Made by a program: the position numbers and the translations under genes | Shown here: positions 1-7,088 of the stretch, piece by piece | How the letters are laid out: the number at the start of each line of letters is the position of its first letter | Position numbering within the stretch: the first letter of the stretch is position 1 | Origin: Nitrospirales bacterium | GTDB lineage: Bacteria; Nitrospirota; Nitrospiria; Nitrospirales; UBA8639 | DNA: 36,627 nucleotides | Direction: 5' to 3' | Assembly (NCBI GenBank): GCA_012270585.1 | Contig: JAAXIB010000050.1 | Coordinates: 1 to 36,627, forward strand | Notes under the pieces: model-generated | What the model was told of the DNA's origin: nothing | What the model saw: the letters and a program-made list of their open reading frames with translations, nothing else | Databases searched by the model: none

Positions 1-109
1 AACGAATCTTGTCAACGAATTACTGAACACATACAGGGATGACAGAAAGGAGCCCCCGGCCTCGGAGAGAGAGCAGAATTCAAACTGAGACACTACTCGC
101 ATAAGACAT

Positions 110-131
110 ATCCCGGGCAGTGACCCGGGAT
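110..131. repeat. Short inverted repeat, 8-bp arms
   Basis: Perfect arms ATCCCGGG (110-117) and CCCGGGAT (124-131) enclose a six-base loop. There is no T-run on either side, so a classical terminator is not supported. It could be a degenerate member of an intergenic repeat family. Confidence 0.5.
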
Positions 132-209
132 GCCGCAGCTACACATACGGAGAGGCCGCATAAGTCCTGCACGCGATAAATCGATCATGAAATGACGAAT
201 CGCAAAAAG

Positions 210-243
210 TTTACAAAATGTGCGACTTTGTACAATTTGTAAA
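210..243. promoter_or_regulatory. A/T-rich palindrome, possible operator/promoter upstream of mod
   Basis: Arms TTTACAAAATGT (210-221) and ACAATTTGTAAA (232-243) are inverted copies with one mismatch, around a ten-base spacer. The size and symmetry resemble a binding site for a dimeric regulator. The site also contains TTTACA (210-215) and TACAAT (231-236), which look like -35 and -10 elements but with a short 15-base spacer. It lies about 320 bases before the mod start. A link to mod expression is inference; no regulator gene is adjacent. Confidence 0.4.
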
Positions 244-305
244 AACTGCAAACAGATGGACCAAACATCACGAAAAGCACGTTCGATACTTGTAGCCGCC
301 CGTAG

Positions 306-331
306 GTCAGGTTAGCGCAGCGTAACCTGAC
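306..331. repeat. Dispersed palindromic repeat, copy 1
   Basis: GTCAGGTTA (306-314) pairs with TAACCTGAC (323-331) around the core GCGCAGCG. The same architecture, an arm like GTCGGGTTA, a GCTRCGC-like core and the inverse arm, recurs at 361-386, 10450-10473, 15645-15670 and 15899-15924. It therefore belongs to a REP-like family of this genome. Confidence 0.75.
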
Positions 332-360
332 AGCTTTGCCGTTCGACGAGCACAGAGCGT

Positions 361-386
361 GTCTGATTACGCTAAGCTAATCCGAC
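361..386. repeat. Dispersed palindromic repeat, copy 2
   Basis: GTCTGATTA (361-369) pairs, with one mismatch, with TAATCCGAC (378-386). It is a variant of the same REP-like family as 306-331, followed by the typical tail CCTGC. Confidence 0.65.
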
Positions 387-400
387 CTGCTCGCTCTGTC

Positions 401-421
401 ATCCCCGATTTGATCGGGGAT
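401..421. repeat. Intergenic hairpin with 9-bp perfect arms
   Basis: ATCCCCGAT (401-409) and ATCGGGGAT (413-421) enclose a three-base loop and are followed by CCAGCGTCTTT. This hairpin plus tail is a familiar intergenic repeat type in many environmental bacterial genomes. It is not a terminator, because no T-run follows. Confidence 0.65.
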
Positions 422-562
422 CCAGCGTCTTTGTAGTTGGTCTTTGTAGCCGCGCCAGTTTGACTTTGATTTTGACGGGCAGAACGGTAATATATGCCAG
501 CAAACCGCCCGGTGGTGGTAACGGTCATTCCCTCTTCAGTGTTGTGAATTTGTGAGACTGCC

Positions 563-2255
563 ATGCCGACCCTTGATTTCAAAGGCAAACAACTCGTTTA
601 CGCTCACCACCTGACCGTTCCGTCACGGACACTGGAGCCGGACTCTCAAAAAAGCCTACCTCAGCAGAAGCGGGGGGGGGGCAGCCCGATCGAAAGGGCA
701 ACAACCATCCCTGAACGACAATCTGATTATTCACGGCGACAACCTGCACGCGCTCAAGGCACTGATGCCCCGCTACGCAGGCAAGATCAAGTGCATCTAC
801 ATCGACCCGCCCTACAACACCGGCAACGAAGGCTGGATCTACAACGACAATGTGAACAGCCCCATGATGCAGGAGTGGTTGCAAGACAAAAGCCCCGTGG
901 ACGACGAAGACCTGGAACGCCACGACAAATGGCTGTGTATGATGTGGCCTCGGCTGCACCTGTTGCAAGAACTGCTGGCAGAGGACGGGGCCATCTTTAT
1001 TTCCATCGACGACAACGAACAACACCGCCTACGAATGATGATGGATGAAATTTTCGGAGAAGAGAATTTTATTGCCAATATCGTGTGGCAAAAGAAATAC
1101 GCTCCCGCCAACGATGCAAAATATTTCTCCGACAACCATGACTTTGTTATCTGTTATGCCAAGAACAAATCAAAGAATGGCAACAACGGCGAAGAAACGG
1201 GCTTCTGGCAACGCAACCTCCTCCCACGAAGTGAAAAACAAGACAGGTCCTATAAATATGATGACAAAGATGGGAAAGGACTTTGGCGTACGGATAACTT
1301 GACGGGCAAATCCTACTCACCCGAATACAATTACCCAATCGTCAATCCTAATACCGGAAAGGAGTACTATCCTTCTCAAGGAACATGTTGGCGAACAAAC
1401 AAAGAACAAATGCAGGTATGGCTGAAGGAAAACCGTGTTTTCTTCGGGCGCGACGGTAAAGGTGCGCCACAACTAAAAAGATACCTGCTGGAGGTCCAAC
1501 GGGGAATCGTTCCTTTGACCATCTGGCCTTATGATGAGGTGGGACACACAGATGGTGCCCGCAAAACCCTCAAGGAAATCTTCAGTGAGCAACAGTTGCC
1601 CTTTGACAACCCCAAGGCCGTGGGCTTGTTACAGCGGATCTTCACCATCGCCACGGATAAGGACGCCATCATCCTCGACTCCTTCGCTGGCTCCGGCACA
1701 ACGGCACACGCGGTCCTGGCGCTGAACAAGGCAGACGGCGGCACCCGTCAATTCATCCTGGTGGAATGTGAAGACTATGCCGACACAATCACCGCCGAGC
1801 GCGTTCGCCGTGCCATCAAGGGCGTGCCGCAGGCCAAAGACGAAAACCTGAAAAACGGGCTGGGCGGCAGTTTCACCTATTGTACGCTGGGCGATGAAAT
1901 CAGCCCTGAAAAAATGCTCACCGGCGAGAGCCTGCCGGACTACGAAACCCTGGCCCGTCACCTCGTGTACACCGCAACCGGCCAGGCACCGGACAGGATT
2001 CGTCAGGCAACCGACAAAAACGGTTTCTTCTACGAAACGAGCGACAAGCTGTTTTATCTGATATACGAACCGAACCTCGCTTTCCTGCGTAGCGCCGATT
2101 CCGCCCTGAACAGCGACCGCGCGGACCGCATCGCCAAGCAGGCAAAGAAAAAGCAGAAAACCGCTATCGTCTTCGCCACACACAAATTTATTGGACAGCA
2201 GGAATTGACCCAGATGGGGATCACGTTCTGCGGATTGCCGTATGTAAATTTCTGA
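563..2255 (+). CDS. Type III restriction-modification DNA adenine methyltransferase (Mod), frameshifted at a poly-G tract
   Basis: The product would methylate adenine in the recognition site of a type III restriction-modification system and form the recognition part of the Mod/Res complex. ATG 563 opens with a typical Mod N-terminus (MPTLDFKGKQLVYAHH), but this frame runs out at 1048. The catalytic part lies in another frame (ATG 765 to TGA 2255, 496 residues), and that frame is open upstream to at least 663, encoding NLIIHGDNLHALKAL just before 765. The two frames meet at ten G (672-681); nine would join them into 563 residues. Visible motifs are IDPPYNTG at about residue 80 of the joined protein and DSFAGSGTT about 290 residues later, the order of beta-class N6-adenine methyltransferases. 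The res gene lies downstream at 7089. The break could be phase variation, a fixed mutation or a sequencing error in the homopolymer. Confidence 0.88.
672..681 (+). repeat. Homopolymeric G(10) tract inside mod
   Basis: Ten consecutive G lie 109 bases into the mod reading frame. As read, the tract switches translation from ATG 563 out of the methyltransferase frame. Loss of one G (or gain of two) would restore it. Such tracts are the known switching element of phase-variable type III mod genes in several pathogens. Whether this one varies cannot be seen from one sequence. Confidence 0.7.
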
Positions 2256-2308
2256 GGCGACCTGCTCCCTTTTGACCATCAGAGTCTGAACGGGAAACAA
2301 TAGAGGTT

Positions 2309-3445
2309 ATGTACGATATTAAAAAATATAATGAAGTAATAGAGGCGTCTTCCCCATCTCCATTGCGCTGGGCTGACTCTTACACGCACCAGGAGTGCTC
2401 ATTGCATCAACTATCCCCATACATAGGGAAACTAAAGAGCGTGATCGCAAAAGACCTTGTCCTCAAGTATAGTCAGCCAGGCCAGTTAGTGGCAGATATG
2501 TTTTGCGGAAGCGGTACCGTGCCACTTGAAGCCGTCCGTCTTGGCCGACGTGTCTTTGCCTCTGATATGAGTCAATACGCCGTGACATTGACTAAAGGCA
2601 AGCTGTACGCACCAACCCGAATCGAACCCGCACTTGCAGACCTTGACCGCCTTCTCAAGCGCGTCGAATCGCTGCCTCTGCCTGACCTCCGAAGTGTCCC
2701 ACGATGGGTTCGAGCTTTCTTTCACCCTCGCACATTGAAAGAAATCCTCCGTCTCAGTCAATTTCTTAGAAACGAACGGCACTATTTCTTGCTGGCATCC
2801 TTGCTCGGCATCCTGCATCATCAGAGGCCTGGGTTTCTGTCCTTTCCAAGCAGTCACCTCGTTCCTTATCTTCGATCAAACAAGTTTCCCAAAGCCGTTT
2901 ACCCCGACCTTTACGAATATCGTCCAGTTGCCTCACGCTTGAAAGCAAAAGTAGAACGCGCCCTGAAACGTCCGCCGAGAAACTCATTTCTTGAATTAGT
3001 CAATGGCATTCGCAAATCCTCTGTGGAATCCGTTAATCTCCCCGATGCCATTGATTGTGTCATCACAAGTCCACCCTACATGAACGCACTCGATTATGGG
3101 CGAGACAACCGTCTACGGCTCTGGTTTGTAGGTCAACCGCACATGGAATCTCTGGATCGTGCTCTCAGTGGTCTCAGCGGCTTCACGAATGCGATAGACG
3201 CACTTGCTAAACAATTACAGCAAAAAATGCGCCGGGGTGGGTATTGTGTCTTTGTTATTGGCGAGCAGTTGGTTCGAAAGAGAGACCGATTTCCTTCTGA
3301 AGAACTGATGCGAATTTTCTCAACATGCGCCCCAACATTTCACCTCTGTCAGGTTATGAGCGACGTCATTCCCGATGTCCGCCGCTCACGCAGACGGCTT
3401 GCCGGAGTCAAACGAGAGCACATTCTTGTATTCAGAAAGCACTGA
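2309..3445 (+). CDS. Second DNA methyltransferase (TSPPY type)
   Basis: This 378-residue protein is a probable S-adenosylmethionine-dependent DNA amino-methyltransferase. Motif I (ADMFCGSGT) is at residues 62-70 and the catalytic motif TSPPY at 253-257, with a long middle region that could be the target-recognition segment. The order I then IV differs from the upstream Mod protein, so this is not a duplicate of it. SPPY favours N4-cytosine or N6-adenine chemistry. ATG 2309 is preceded by AGAGG at short spacing. The stop codon is two bases before the start of the kinase-like gene, which suggests co-transcription. A role in marking self DNA for the downstream ATPase module is inference. An RNA guanine-N2 methyltransferase related to Trm11 is a less likely alternative. 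Confidence 0.8.
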   Translation: MYDIKKYNEVIEASSPSPLRWADSYTHQECSLHQLSPYIGKLKSVIAKDLVLKYSQPGQLVADMFCGSGTVPLEAVRLGRRVFASDMSQYAVTLTKGKLYAPTRIEPALADLDRLLKRVESLPLPDLRSVPRWVRAFFHPRTLKEILRLSQFLRNERHYFLLASLLGILHHQRPGFLSFPSSHLVPYLRSNKFPKAVYPDLYEYRPVASRLKAKVERALKRPPRNSFLELVNGIRKSSVESVNLPDAIDCVITSPPYMNALDYGRDNRLRLWFVGQPHMESLDRALSGLSGFTNAIDALAKQLQQKMRRGGYCVFVIGEQLVRKRDRFPSEELMRIFSTCAPTFHLCQVMSDVIPDVRRSRRRLAGVKREHILVFRKH

Positions 3446-3447
3446 AT

Positions 3448-4116
3448 ATGCGCAAGTACCTACCCGAAAAAGAATTATTTCTTGGAAAAACGATAGAGAA
3501 CCATGTGATTCAAGAATATGTTGGTTCAGGAAATAACGGTCTTGTGTTTCGGGCATTTAACGAATCGACAAATAGTACTCACGCTTTCAAAATCGTTCCC
3601 AAAGATAACCTCGCTGGCCAATATTTGGAGGAGGCAAGGAAAGCTAATGTTTTAGAAAACTCATCTGTTGTGAGATGTCATGGTGTCGTCGAATATTCAG
3701 ACTCCAACGTAGATTGTGTCGTTTTCATATATGACTATGTGAAAGGTGAAAGTCTCAAAGATTATATAAAGCACGACCAATCCAATATCGACCTGCATTT
3801 CATTGAAAGCTTTTTGGAAACGATGCTCGGGTTATTACACGAACTCAAGGAACGAAGATATCAACATGGGGATCTGCACGCCGGCAATGTACTCGTTGCA
3901 AAATCCGAATTCGATATTCGTGAGCGAACGACTTTCCGAGTCACAGATTTTGGCGTTCGAGAATTGACCGGAGCAACTGCCCACGCAAGTGACTATCTGC
4001 ATATCGCGGACACACTCAGGCAATTGCTAGAACGCGTGGAATATCGCGATTGCGAGGGCGAGGCTCGGTATATCTACACGATTTCAGCACGATTTTGTGG
4101 GACGGCATTTAACTGA
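3448..4116 (+). CDS. Small protein-kinase-like protein, probably the N-terminal part of a kinase-ATPase fusion
   Basis: The 222-residue product has the core of a eukaryotic-like kinase fold: a glycine loop GSGNNG (26-31), the ATP-binding Lys48 in HAFK, a catalytic loop HGDLHAGN (140-147) and a metal-binding DFG (167-169). HGDLHAGN resembles ABC1- or aminoglycoside-kinase-like loops more than the classical HRD form. Only about 50 residues follow DFG, so most of the usual C-lobe is missing. ATG 3448 is chosen because the methyltransferase stop is two bases before it. In the ATPase frame, codons just before GTG 4097 read HDFV and continue into GRHLTETDP. Removing one base near 4087 joins the kinase to the ATPase as one protein of about 821 residues. 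Two overlapping genes remain possible. The substrate is unknown. Confidence 0.75.
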   Translation: MRKYLPEKELFLGKTIENHVIQEYVGSGNNGLVFRAFNESTNSTHAFKIVPKDNLAGQYLEEARKANVLENSSVVRCHGVVEYSDSNVDCVVFIYDYVKGESLKDYIKHDQSNIDLHFIESFLETMLGLLHELKERRYQHGDLHAGNVLVAKSEFDIRERTTFRVTDFGVRELTGATAHASDYLHIADTLRQLLERVEYRDCEGEARYIYTISARFCGTAFN

Positions 4117-5914
4117 AACTGACCCCAGCGCAGATTCATTGGCCTGTAATCCTCGGGCACTGATGGAGAAACTGGATTCTTTACACAATCAGTATGCAGC
4201 TAAAAAGGAGAATACTGGCTCTACGCTCGAAACACCTTTTGACTATCCTAATTGTGAACAAATCGGAGACTCCCATCTCCTACTCAAAAATCTTTACTCA
4301 GATCGTCTGCTTGGGTTGTCAGAAATTCAGGCTCGGTCAAACGTTATACTGACCGGACCTCGAGGATGTGGGAAGACTACCGTTTTCCGTGCATTGAGCC
4401 TCGAATACTTGACTGCAAATCAAGAAGATACCCCTAATGACCTGAAGTATATTGGTATTTATTATAGATGTGACGATCTTTACTTCTCTTTTCCAAGATA
4501 TAAGACTCCTGAACGCCCTGAAGCACTTGACATTCCCTTGCATTTCCTGACGGTCACGTTGCTGGCAACTGCTTTGGAGCAGATAGGAGTATGGGCAAAA
4601 AGGCATTTCTCAGATGAGTTCGAAAACAAAGAAGAAGCCCTTGTCGCAGGACTTTGGGATTTATTTGAGTGGTCACCTCCAGACAGCCCAACGACTAATC
4701 AATTGGCCACCCTGGTTGCGAGGTTAAAAGGTAAGGAGAGAAAGCGCGCAGCAGAAAAACAACGATTCATTCACGTGGAGAACGAACCTATCCAAAACTA
4801 TTTTAGTCCTGATGTGATACTTAAAGCTTGTCGTTTTATTCGGAACAAATTTTCTTTCCTCCACGACCGTCCCTTCTATTTCTTTATCGATGATTATTCA
4901 CTTCCAAAAATTACCGAAGACTTGCAGGCAAATCTTAATCGATTACTCATGTATCGTAGCCCGGATATTTTTTTCAAAATCTCGACAGAAAGTCCTGTCT
5001 CTTTTGCTCGTAAGGACATCGACAACAAACATTTCGTCGAAACTCGTGAATACGATTTATTGAATCTTGGATTACGGTATATCACGGAAGACTCAAATCA
5101 AACGCTCGAATTTCTTGAGGACTTATTCAAGCGTCGCTTCCAAAAGGTTGCTGGATATCCAGTCCAGACTCTCGAAGAGCTTCTCGGGTCAATGCCACGT
5201 AATGAGAACGCCACGGCTCGGGCTTTTCGGGAAAATTTTCATGAAGAGAGTGATCGAGAAAACTATGCGGGAAGAGAGACTGTTGCCGCCATGTGTAGCG
5301 GTGATATCCATTATATCATTCGTCTTGTTTCCCGTATGGTGGAAGATTATGGAGGCAGAGACGCCCTGACAAGGTCTAGAGCAGAACCCCTCATACCGCG
5401 AAAAGAACAACACAAGTCGGTTCGTGCCGCTGCAGGTGCTTTTATGGAATCAGTGCGCACGCTGCCTCGTTGGGGATCACGACTAAGTGAGGTCGTGACA
5501 GCATTCGGCAACGTGGCACACTCTTATCTCCTATACGAGACTTCAACCAATGAAGAACGTAAACCTCCTCACCAAGCGTCAAGGATCGAGCCCTATGAAC
5601 CGCTACATATAACTAACGAAGCACAAGAGATCCTTGACGAATTGCTGCGTTATTCAATACTCCTCGAAGATCCCCGTGGAATGAGCCGACGTGGAAAAGT
5701 CGTGCCAAGATTCTACCTTCGACGTTATTTGATCCCTCATTTCCATCTGACGTTCAGTCGCCGAGATTCTCTTCAATTGGAAAATCACGCGATTGAAACC
5801 CTTTTGTGTGAACCGCAGAAATTTGAGAGCACGATGAAATTAAATTCGGAAGATCATGCTGCACGACGACATCGGCGTGATCCAAATCAAGAGGACCTTT
5901 TTCCTGATGAATAG
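4097..5914 (+). CDS. ORC/AAA-like P-loop ATPase of the defence island
   Basis: This 605-residue ATPase has a Walker A motif GPRGCGKTT (87-95) and a Walker B FYFFIDDY (260-267). The long charged insert between them and the helical, winged-helix-like C-terminal third recall ORC/CDC6- or STAND-type ATPases in defence loci. No nuclease motif and no membrane segment is visible. GTG 4097 is the first start in frame and overlaps the kinase-like gene by 20 bases; without it the protein would be fused to the kinase through a one-base frame change. The stop overlaps the next gene by eight bases. The likely role is an ATP-driven sensor or signal relay; that is inference. Confidence 0.75.
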   Translation: MGRHLTETDPSADSLACNPRALMEKLDSLHNQYAAKKENTGSTLETPFDYPNCEQIGDSHLLLKNLYSDRLLGLSEIQARSNVILTGPRGCGKTTVFRALSLEYLTANQEDTPNDLKYIGIYYRCDDLYFSFPRYKTPERPEALDIPLHFLTVTLLATALEQIGVWAKRHFSDEFENKEEALVAGLWDLFEWSPPDSPTTNQLATLVARLKGKERKRAAEKQRFIHVENEPIQNYFSPDVILKACRFIRNKFSFLHDRPFYFFIDDYSLPKITEDLQANLNRLLMYRSPDIFFKISTESPVSFARKDIDNKHFVETREYDLLNLGLRYITEDSNQTLEFLEDLFKRRFQKVAGYPVQTLEELLGSMPRNENATARAFRENFHEESDRENYAGRETVAAMCSGDIHYIIRLVSRMVEDYGGRDALTRSRAEPLIPRKEQHKSVRAAAGAFMESVRTLPRWGSRLSEVVTAFGNVAHSYLLYETSTNEERKPPHQASRIEPYEPLHITNEAQEILDELLRYSILLEDPRGMSRRGKVVPRFYLRRYLIPHFHLTFSRRDSLQLENHAIETLLCEPQKFESTMKLNSEDHAARRHRRDPNQEDLFPDE

Positions 5915-6968
5915 CCACATTTCTAACACCCCCTTGCTAAGACCAGATGAGAAATTGCGCAAGGTAGTCTGGCCAAGCCTCCAAGAGATCGAATTGCCTT
6001 CTGTAGGGATTGATGACTGTTTGTTGGTATGTGCCGGATTTGAAGATCGTGCTATCGAAACACTCCGCCGAACTTGTGAGGCGGGAAGAACCAGTTTCTC
6101 GCTTGGCATCGTGAGTTATCGTCCAGACTATCAAGAAAATAGAATCAGAGAACTGCGGACAATTAGCGAAAAAGCTGCTCTCCAGATAACGGATTTTGTC
6201 TATGATCGAACAAACCCAGCAGGCATGGGAGAAGAACTCCAACACTTTACAAGGCAATTTGATCGTGTTTTTATTGATATTTCCGGCATGTCGCGTCTTC
6301 TCATCGTGCAAACATTGGTGGCGTTAATCAGCGAACAGAGCCAGCCAATAACAATAATCTATGGCGCGGCAGAAGAATATCCGCCATCCAAAGATCAATT
6401 TGAACAGGATAATAATGATAGTAATGCCAAGCCAGCACCAAGCTACCTGTCATCTGGAATTTTTGAAATAGCAGCAACCCCCGAACTGAGTTCCGTATCC
6501 ATGTTGGGGGAGGCGATCAGACTGATCTCGTTTCCATCATTTGCTCATGAACAGCTCACGAATTTGATTCAAGAACTGCAACCTACTTACGCAGAATTTA
6601 TTCATGGCGTACCACCAGCTCAAGAGAACACATGGCGAACGGAGGCAATCCGCGCTCTCAATCGTCTAACACTGAATGAACTTCGATGGAAAAATGAGCA
6701 TAAGACGTCCACGCTTGACTACAGAGAAACGTTACATAAATTGCTTCAGATCTATGCAGAACGCAACATGTTCGATCGCCTCGTGGTTGCTCCTACCGGC
6801 AGCAAGATGCAGGCTGTCGCCGTAGGGTTATTCCGTGCAGTGCTTCATGACGTACAAATCGTTTACCCGACGCCACAGACTTTCACAGAACCCGGCAGAT
6901 ATACTTTAGGGTTTCGGCAACTGTACAAGGTTGATCTCCCAACCAAGGCAATAAAGGCCTGTGCCTGA
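5907..6968 (+). CDS. Unknown protein with two Rossmann-like halves, possible ligand sensor
   Basis: I do not recognise a named family for this 353-residue protein. The N-terminal half has a strand-loop motif VCAGFEDRAIETLRR (41-55), then DRVFIDISGMSR (119-130) ahead of a helix and a strand ITIIYGA. The C-terminal half repeats the logic with RLVVAPTGSKMQAVAVG (291-307) followed by a strand DVQIVYPTP. A Thr/Ser-Gly-x-(K/R)-containing loop between a strand and a helix is also seen in CARF-type nucleotide sensors, so a ligand-binding role is conceivable but unproven. No catalytic nuclease motif is seen. ATG 5907 is preferred over ATG 5856 because GAGGAC lies about ten bases upstream; it overlaps the ATPase stop by eight bases, indicating translational coupling. 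Confidence 0.65.
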   Translation: MNSHISNTPLLRPDEKLRKVVWPSLQEIELPSVGIDDCLLVCAGFEDRAIETLRRTCEAGRTSFSLGIVSYRPDYQENRIRELRTISEKAALQITDFVYDRTNPAGMGEELQHFTRQFDRVFIDISGMSRLLIVQTLVALISEQSQPITIIYGAAEEYPPSKDQFEQDNNDSNAKPAPSYLSSGIFEIAATPELSSVSMLGEAIRLISFPSFAHEQLTNLIQELQPTYAEFIHGVPPAQENTWRTEAIRALNRLTLNELRWKNEHKTSTLDYRETLHKLLQIYAERNMFDRLVVAPTGSKMQAVAVGLFRAVLHDVQIVYPTPQTFTEPGRYTLGFRQLYKVDLPTKAIKACA

Positions 6969-7088
6969 TAAGCGCTGATTAGGCGTAACATGCTGTCGCG
7001 TTTCATGAACGTTTGCCACAGGCAGTTTTCCGTTCTAGCGCAGAACCAGAACGCCTCAATGATTTTCTTACGAAGCAAATAGGTTGAC

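Larger units (their letters stand above)
1..562. other. Repeat-rich leader upstream of the defence island
   Basis: No convincing gene is visible in these 562 bases. The stretch holds several short inverted repeats (110-131, 306-331, 361-386 and 401-421) and an A/T-rich palindrome (210-243), listed separately. A minus-strand reading frame at 367-588 runs straight through two of the repeats and is judged spurious. The dense packing of chromosomal repeat types next to the mod gene suggests that the left edge of the island lies here. No tRNA or integrase is seen. Confidence 0.6.

Noticed and set aside
367-588. Minus-strand 73-residue reading frame
   Set aside because: It runs through two intergenic hairpins and overlaps the mod start; no ribosome site or family similarity.
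579-1025. Minus-strand frame of 148 residues opposite mod
   Set aside because: It is antisense to the strongly conserved DPPY region of the methyltransferase; composition typical of a shadow frame.
7032-7046. Small hairpin GTTCT/AGAAC in the gap before res as terminator
   Set aside because: Only five base pairs and no T-run.
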